A DNA stretch of 64,000 bases, taken from positions 448,247 through 512,246 of the forward strand of contig CANLAD010000001.1 in assembly GCA_947488755.1 (NCBI GenBank). The letters are read 5' to 3'. This DNA comes from an uncultured Erythrobacter sp. Its GTDB lineage: Bacteria > Pseudomonadota > Alphaproteobacteria > Sphingomonadales > Sphingomonadaceae. Below the pieces are notes generated by a model that did not search any database, was not told the DNA's origin, and was given only the letters and a program-made list of their open reading frames with translations. The position numbers were made by a program, and so were the translations under genes. Below are positions 60,398 to 64,000 of this stretch, piece by piece (within the stretch, counting starts at the first letter, position 1; each line of letters opens with the position of its first letter).

Positions 60398-60511
60398 GGC
60401 GTGAGCCCTATCCCCTTGGACTGTAAATGAGCGTCAGGATGTCGGAAGCGATCCCTCCCGCGCGCTCTAGCAGAGGTGCAGACGGGTGCAAGGTGGCGCC
60501 TGACGAGAGGT

Positions 60512-60536
60512 CATGGACCGCATGTTACACGGTCCA
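60512..60536. repeat. 25-bp near-palindrome, copy 2
   Basis: The same 25 bases as at 29965-29989, inverted, in the 263-bp region between icd and the NAD(P)-binding protein gene. About 115 bp upstream of the icd start, so a role as a regulator site is conceivable. Confidence 0.8.
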
Positions 60537-60608
60537 AGAGCCAAAGCCCCTGAGCGCGCGCGCCCCGCTTTTCGAAAGGCCAGGGCGGGTTGCAGCCCAT
60601 CGGCCACA

Positions 60609-60632
60609 CCTACGACGGACGCAGCCGTGTAG
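60609..60632 (-). terminator. Hairpin after the NAD(P)-binding protein gene
   Basis: CCTAC-G-ACGG (60609-60618) and CCGTGTAGG (60624-60632) form a 9-bp stem with one bulged G and a 6-nt loop. No T-tract on either strand. Confidence 0.35.
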
Positions 60633-60660
60633 GAAAGCGGTCCACGCCTTCCGGGAACGC

Positions 60661-61353
60661 TTAGAACGGCCAGAATTCCTCGATCAGCGCGGGCGGCGTC
60701 TCCAGCGTCGCGTTTTCCTTGCGCGCGATGAAGGGGCGTTCGCGCACGTGCTTTTCCTCAAGCGCGCAATCGAGCATGAAATCGGCCAGATCGGCGCGGC
60801 GGGTGCGCAGCGTGCCCGTTGGAAAATCGCCGGTCGAAACCGAATACTCGCCGGTGTGCGGACGGTTCAGCAGCCAGCCGGGTCGCACCGCGGTCCAGTC
60901 GATATCGTCGGCGACGCGCAGCACGCGCTCCATTTCGCCCATCTGGCGAAAGATCCGGTCGAGCGGTTTTATCGCGGCTCTGAACCACGTCGGAACGGTC
61001 GCGTCGGGATCGGCAAAGGCGGCTGAGATGACAACCAAGCGTTTGACGCCCGCCTTGCGCATACCCTTCACCATGTTCACCGCGCCTTCGGTGTAAAGCG
61101 GCGGCGGATTGATCAGCGTTTGCGGATCACGTGGCAGGCCGACAGCGGAAATGACGCAATCGACATCTTCCATCAGATCAGCCAGCCCCTCGTCGAGAAG
61201 ATTGGCGTGGCGCTTTTCAAGCCGCTCATGATCGCGGAAATCGTCAGGAAAATCACGCTCCGCCGCACGGACATGCACTCCTTTGTCGAGTGCCTGGTCA
61301 AGGAGTTTGCTTCCGCTATCGCCGGTCGCGCCGAATAGGAGAATACGTTTCAT
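60661..61353 (-). CDS. NAD(P)-binding atypical SDR / NmrA-like protein
   Basis: 230 residues. N-terminal ILLFGATGDSGSKLLDQALDKG is the atypical-SDR nucleotide motif; DVDCVISAVGLPRD and KRLVVISAAFADPD follow, and TAVRPGWLLNRP near 155. Probably an NADP-dependent reductase or redox-sensing protein; substrate not known. Confidence 0.8.
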   Translation of the reverse strand: MKRILLFGATGDSGSKLLDQALDKGVHVRAAERDFPDDFRDHERLEKRHANLLDEGLADLMEDVDCVISAVGLPRDPQTLINPPPLYTEGAVNMVKGMRKAGVKRLVVISAAFADPDATVPTWFRAAIKPLDRIFRQMGEMERVLRVADDIDWTAVRPGWLLNRPHTGEYSVSTGDFPTGTLRTRRADLADFMLDCALEEKHVRERPFIARKENATLETPPALIEEFWPF

Positions 61354-61443
61354 GTTCGGGGTAACGGTCAGACGCTGTCAAAGTGCCGTCCGCTCTCTTG
61401 CTAAGTAGGCAAGGGGTGTTGCGCTCGCATCCGATGAAGCGTC

Positions 61444-61475
61444 AAACGAAAAAGGCGCCGCATTTCAGCGACGCC
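61444..61475 (-). terminator. Rho-independent terminator of the tRNA
   Basis: On the minus strand GGCGTCGC and GCGGCGCC (61475-61468, 61461-61454) pair around TGAAAT with one G-U pair, followed by TTTTTCGTTT. It lies 11 bp past the tRNA end. Confidence 0.85.
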
Positions 61476-61485
61476 CTTTCGGCGA

Positions 61486-61560
61486 TGGTGGGCGTAGGAA
61501 GAGTTGAACTTCCGACCCCTGCGATGTCAACACAGTGCTCTACCACTGAGCTATACGCCC
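61486..61560 (-). tRNA. tRNA-Val (anticodon GAC)
   Basis: The minus strand gives a complete cloverleaf: acceptor GGGCGTA pairing with TACGCCC, D-arm with AGCTCAGTGGTAGAGC, anticodon loop TTGACAT with GAC at 61528-61526, T-arm GGTTCAA-type (AAGTTCAACTCTT), discriminator A and an encoded CCA (61488-61486). GAC reads the GUC/GUU valine codons. Followed by a good terminator. Confidence 0.95.
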
Positions 61561-61583
61561 GATCCATCGTGCGCGCTCGATAA

Positions 61584-61599
61584 CGATAGCAAACTATCG
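61584..61599. repeat. Short perfect hairpin upstream of the tRNA
   Basis: CGATAG-CAAA-CTATCG, between cpdR and the tRNA. Might end cpdR transcription; no T-tract. Confidence 0.35.
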
Positions 61600-61681
61600 G
61601 TGCGGAGCGAAGCGGCGCGTTAGCGAAGGACGAAGCGGCGCGCAAGCGATTCGCGTTGTGTGCCGCCAAGTGTGCGAAGAC

Positions 61682-62071
61682 TCAGACGCTCGCCTGCTGC
61701 TGATCGGCAAACACCCGTTCGACCTCCAACACGAGATCGCGCAAATGGAACGGTTTCGACAGCACCTTGGCGTGGGGCTGTTCGCGGCTCGCACGCAGCG
61801 AGACCGCGGCAAACCCGGTGATGAACATGACCTTCGTACGCGGCGCGATTTCGGCGCAGCGCTGCGCCAGCTCGATCCCGTCCATTTCCGGCATGACTAT
61901 GTCAGACAGGAGCAGGTCGAAGCTGTCCTTCTCAAGCAGCGGCAGCGCTTCGGTTCCACGATCGACCGCCACCACCTCGAAACCGGCATTGGTTAGCGCA
62001 CGCTCTAGGTAGGTGCGCATGGCATCATCGTCCTCGGCCAGGAGGATGCGTCGGGATTCGGCTGTTGTCAT
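61682..62071 (-). CDS. cpdR: Response regulator CpdR
   Basis: 129 residues from the ATG at 62071 (MTTAESRRILLAEDDDAMR); a TTG 18 bp upstream is also in frame. A single receiver domain, no output domain: acidic pocket EDDD, phosphorylated Asp57 in LLLSDIVMPEMDG, Thr in MFITGFAA and Lys in VLSKPFHL. Its sequence and size match CpdR, which, when unphosphorylated, primes ClpXP to degrade CtrA and others in Caulobacter. It receives phosphate from CckA via ChpT; cckA is 11 kb away. Confidence 0.88.
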   Translation of the reverse strand: MTTAESRRILLAEDDDAMRTYLERALTNAGFEVVAVDRGTEALPLLEKDSFDLLLSDIVMPEMDGIELAQRCAEIAPRTKVMFITGFAAVSLRASREQPHAKVLSKPFHLRDLVLEVERVFADQQQASV

Positions 62072-62194
62072 TGGTTGCGTATAGCGCAATTCGCTTAAGA
62101 ATTCCTAGCGCATAACCTGCGAAGTGCGTCCGCTAAGTCCGCCTGTGCCACTCGTTCTTTGACACTCGCTCGCAAAAAGGGCAGCGCCAACGGG

Positions 62195-63187
62195 ATGGTA
62201 GGGAAACGGCGCTCGGGATTCGGCAAAACTGGTTCACGCCCGGCGCGTGGATCGGTTGGCGGCACCGTCCCGGGCAAAAGCGGGGCATCAGCCTTCACTC
62301 ACACCGCTCCGCGCTCAATGCCATTGCCTGTACTCATCGCCGTGCCCCACGCCGGGCGCGCCTATCCCGCAAAGACGCTTGCCCGGATGCGCGATCCAAC
62401 TCTGGCTCAATTGCGGCTCGAAGACCGTCATGTCGACAAGGTCGGCACGGAAATTGCGCGTCAGACCGGCACCGGACTTCTCATCGCTCACGCGCCGCGC
62501 GCCATGCTCGATCTCAACCGCGCCGCCGATGATATCGACTGGGAAATGGTGCAGCAGGGCGGGGCGGGCAAACGTCGGCTGGCTGCGCATTCAACGCCGA
62601 GGCTCACCGGCACCAATTCGCGCGCGCGGAGCGGGCTGGGGCTCGTTCCAAGGCGCTTGCCCGGCTTCGGAGAGATCTGGCGCGACAGGCTGTGCAACAC
62701 TGAGCTGCAGCAGCGGATCGACGGGATCCACCGGCCCTATCACGATTTCCTGGAGCGCGAGCTCAGGCGAATTCGCGATGCCTGGGGTGCCGCGCTGTTG
62801 ATCGACCTGCATTCGATGCCGCCCCTGCGTCGCTCCCCAGAGGGGGCGCCGCGCCCGCAAATCGTGCTGGGAGACAGGTTTGGCGCGACTTGCGATCCGG
62901 ACCTGATCGCTCGGGCATTCACCCATCTCGAAGGGCAAGGATGCGTCGCGGCGCACAATCGGCCTTATTCCGGTGGATATGTGCTCGACCGGCATTCTTC
63001 GCCGATGCGCGGGATTCACGCCGTGCAGATCGAGTTGTGTCGCTCGACCTATCTCGATCCCACGCTGAGCGAGCCGACCGACAGGGTGATGCCGCTCGCG
63101 AACATGCTCGCTGGTCTGGTTCGAGAGATGGGAGCGCGCACGGCGCTGTTGGGCGATGGCGGTCGGATGCCACAAGCAGCGGAATAG
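62195..63187 (+). CDS. N-formylglutamate amidohydrolase family protein
   Basis: About 330 residues from the ATG at 62195; a TTG at 62159 opens the frame but has no ribosome-binding site. The start remains unsure because the first ~45 residues are basic and unlike the family. From ~50: PVLIAVPHAGRAYP, RLEDRHVDKVGTEIA, DLNRAADDIDWEMV, ALLIDLHSMPPLRR and CVAAHNRPYSGGYVLDRHSS are hallmarks of the zinc-dependent FGase family. It may hydrolyse N-formylglutamate in histidine degradation; no hut genes are nearby. Confidence 0.8.
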   Translation: MVGKRRSGFGKTGSRPARGSVGGTVPGKSGASAFTHTAPRSMPLPVLIAVPHAGRAYPAKTLARMRDPTLAQLRLEDRHVDKVGTEIARQTGTGLLIAHAPRAMLDLNRAADDIDWEMVQQGGAGKRRLAAHSTPRLTGTNSRARSGLGLVPRRLPGFGEIWRDRLCNTELQQRIDGIHRPYHDFLERELRRIRDAWGAALLIDLHSMPPLRRSPEGAPRPQIVLGDRFGATCDPDLIARAFTHLEGQGCVAAHNRPYSGGYVLDRHSSPMRGIHAVQIELCRSTYLDPTLSEPTDRVMPLANMLAGLVREMGARTALLGDGGRMPQAAE

Positions 63188-63231
63188 GCGCGAAAGCACA
63201 AGGCCGCGCTTCACCAACTGGCTATAACACG

Positions 63232-63280
63232 AAAAGAAAAAGCCACCTCGCGTAAGCTTAGGGGGTAAGCGCGAGGTGGC
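63232..63280 (-). terminator. Rho-independent terminator of the small RNA
   Basis: GCCACCTCGCG and CGCGAGGTGGC (63280-63270, 63252-63242 on the minus strand) form a perfect 11-bp stem with a 17-nt loop, directly followed by TTTTTCTTTTC. Confidence 0.92.
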
Positions 63281-63348
63281 CAGGTTCAGGGAGGACTGCG
63301 CTCGGAGGCGCAGTGCAGGACGGTCTATGAGGGGGGGTGACCGCCTGC
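63232..63348 (-). ncRNA. Candidate C-rich trans-acting small RNA
   Basis: A 117-nt minus-strand unit with its own promoter and terminator and no open frame. Stem-loop 1 (63348-63315): 10-bp stem with one bulge, loop A-CCCCCCC-TCATA. Stem-loop 2 (63314-63295): ACTGCGC/GCGCAGT, loop CTCCGA. Single strand CCTCCCTGAACCTG (63294-63281). Terminator hairpin with loop CTTACCCCCTAAGCTTA. C-rich loops and a CCTCCC stretch can pair with ribosome-binding sites, as in C-rich small RNAs of alphaproteobacteria and in Gram-positive UCCC-type RNAs. I do not recognise a named family. Confidence 0.8.
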
Positions 63349-63354
63349 TCTTGG

Positions 63355-63383
63355 AATATAGTTAAGGGGCGCTGCGGGTTCAA
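63355..63383 (-). promoter_or_regulatory. Sigma-70 promoter of the small RNA
   Basis: TTGAAC (63383-63378) and TATATT (63360-63355) on the minus strand with a 17-nt spacer, five of six matches in each box or close to it. The expected start of transcription, about seven bases on, is the first base of stem-loop 1 (63348). Confidence 0.85.
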
Positions 63384-63400
63384 GACACGCAGCGCCCCTT
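63364..63400 (-). terminator. Hairpin terminator of sapC
   Basis: GGGGCGCTGCG (63366-63376) pairs perfectly with CGCAGCGCCCC (63388-63398), with an 11-nt loop, 87 bp after the sapC stop. The minus-strand tail is TTAACTATATT. The loop contains the -35 box of the small RNA. Confidence 0.7.
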
Positions 63401-63486
63401 TCTATCGTTGGCGAAAGTATTCGCAAAAACAGGTTCTTGGAAGCAAGGCCGGAGTGCTTTGCCGGCAAAGCTGTCTTGCGTGGCCC

Positions 63487-64000
63487 TTACTTCTTCGTTG
63501 GAACCTTGCCCTGCGCGCTCTGGCGTTCAAAAACCGTGCGCATCAGGTTCATCGAGAACAGATGCGCGTGGATTAGCATCATCATCCCGTTCTTGTTCAG
63601 CTGTTCGGTGGTTTCGGCCGTAAGCTCACGCAGCTTCTTTTCATCGACCATGCGGAAACCGCGATAAACGAACGGCTTGTCGGGCATATCACCGCGCGTA
63701 ATCGCGATTTCGCCGTCCATCAGAATGTCGAGCTTTTTCAGCTCGTCGAGGAAAGAGCGAGTGCGCTGGCCGGATTCCTCGAACTTCTTGCAGAATTCAA
63801 GCACGCCGTTGGTGTAGTCGGTCGGCTTGCCGTCCTTGTCGAAAAGTTGCTGGCCATCGTCGGTCTTGCCCACCACGCCCGCGCTCGGATCGAAGCACAG
63901 CGACATGTCGTCGCTCTGCTGGTTGAGCTTGGCGAGGATGAAGGGGTAGCGCCGGATATAGGCGGGGACGTAAAGGCCGGATTCCAGCTTTCCGTCATCG
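63487..64000 (-). CDS. sapC: SapC-family protein (5' end outside the window)
   Basis: The C-terminal ~170 residues are visible and the frame is open to the edge, so the start is beyond 64000. The visible part begins DGKLESGLYVPAYIRRYPFI, then CFDPSAGVVG, GVLEFCKKFEESGQRTRSFLDEL and GDMPDKPFVYRGFRMVDEKKLREL, typical of SapC-family proteins found beside TonB-dependent receptors and tryptophan halogenases in sphingomonads and Caulobacter relatives. Function not established. Confidence 0.8.
   Translation of the reverse strand, partial: DDGKLESGLYVPAYIRRYPFILAKLNQQSDDMSLCFDPSAGVVGKTDDGQQLFDKDGKPTDYTNGVLEFCKKFEESGQRTRSFLDELKKLDILMDGEIAITRGDMPDKPFVYRGFRMVDEKKLRELTAETTEQLNKNGMMMLIHAHLFSMNLMRTVFERQSAQGKVPTKK

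Overview
The window looks like chromosome from an alphaproteobacterium of the order Sphingomonadales, most likely the Erythrobacteraceae. This rests on high G+C coding sequence, the cell-cycle genes cckA and cpdR, alphaproteobacterial LexA boxes (GTTC-N7-GTTC / GAAC-N7-GAAC), a SapC-family gene, a fused GNAT/nitrilase protein and a tricarboxylic-acid (TCA) cycle operon. It is mostly core genome, densely packed, with many 1-8 bp stop/start overlaps.

Layout. 1-14341: a cut-off membrane-associated gene on +, then one long minus-strand run read from mdh: mdh, a small secreted protein, sucD, sucA, odhB, a methyltransferase, lpd, an epimerase, a DUF4403 lipoprotein, an amidase and a TRIC-type channel. 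No sucC lies in the run. 14621-16579: a GGDEF/EAL protein. 17185-20236: a probable cobalamin riboswitch in front of a btuFCD-like ABC transporter and a small conserved gene. 20233-23090: a lysozyme-like protein, Hsp20 and an HdeD-like protein. 23237-26245: uvrA with a LexA box. 26252-28370: an A+T-rich insert encoding a GHKL ATPase joined to a PD-(D/E)XK nuclease, split by a -1 frameshift; this is the one clearly foreign, defence-like locus. 28390-32777: small genes, repeats, an HTH gene whose frame runs antisense through rlpA, and argG. 32898-43525: an acyltransferase, a molybdoenzyme/cytochrome b pair, a short-chain dehydrogenase, an APC permease with a possible ATT start, a MOSC/methyltransferase/hydrolase operon, rlmN and an outer-membrane barrel. 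43518-52617: greB-like gene, slt, dapA, smpB, cckA and recA. 52781-64000: alaS, a Kef-type antiporter, the GNAT/nitrilase fusion, icd, tRNA-Val, cpdR, an N-formylglutamate amidohydrolase, a probable small RNA and the end of a sapC gene.

How the parts work together. mdh, sucD, sucA, odhB, lpd and, separately, icd supply central TCA steps. recA and uvrA share the SOS signal. CckA and CpdR are two nodes of the alphaproteobacterial cell-cycle phosphorelay, although the phosphotransferase ChpT and CtrA are not here. The riboswitch and the BtuFCD-like proteins form a self-contained corrinoid uptake unit.

The most interesting items are the frameshifted GHKL-nuclease gene, a well-defined 117-nt C-rich small-RNA candidate at 63232-63348 whose promoter lies in the terminator hairpin of sapC, and a 25-bp near-palindrome found identically at 29965-29989 and 60512-60536. 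All calls come from reading the sequence; no database search was run.
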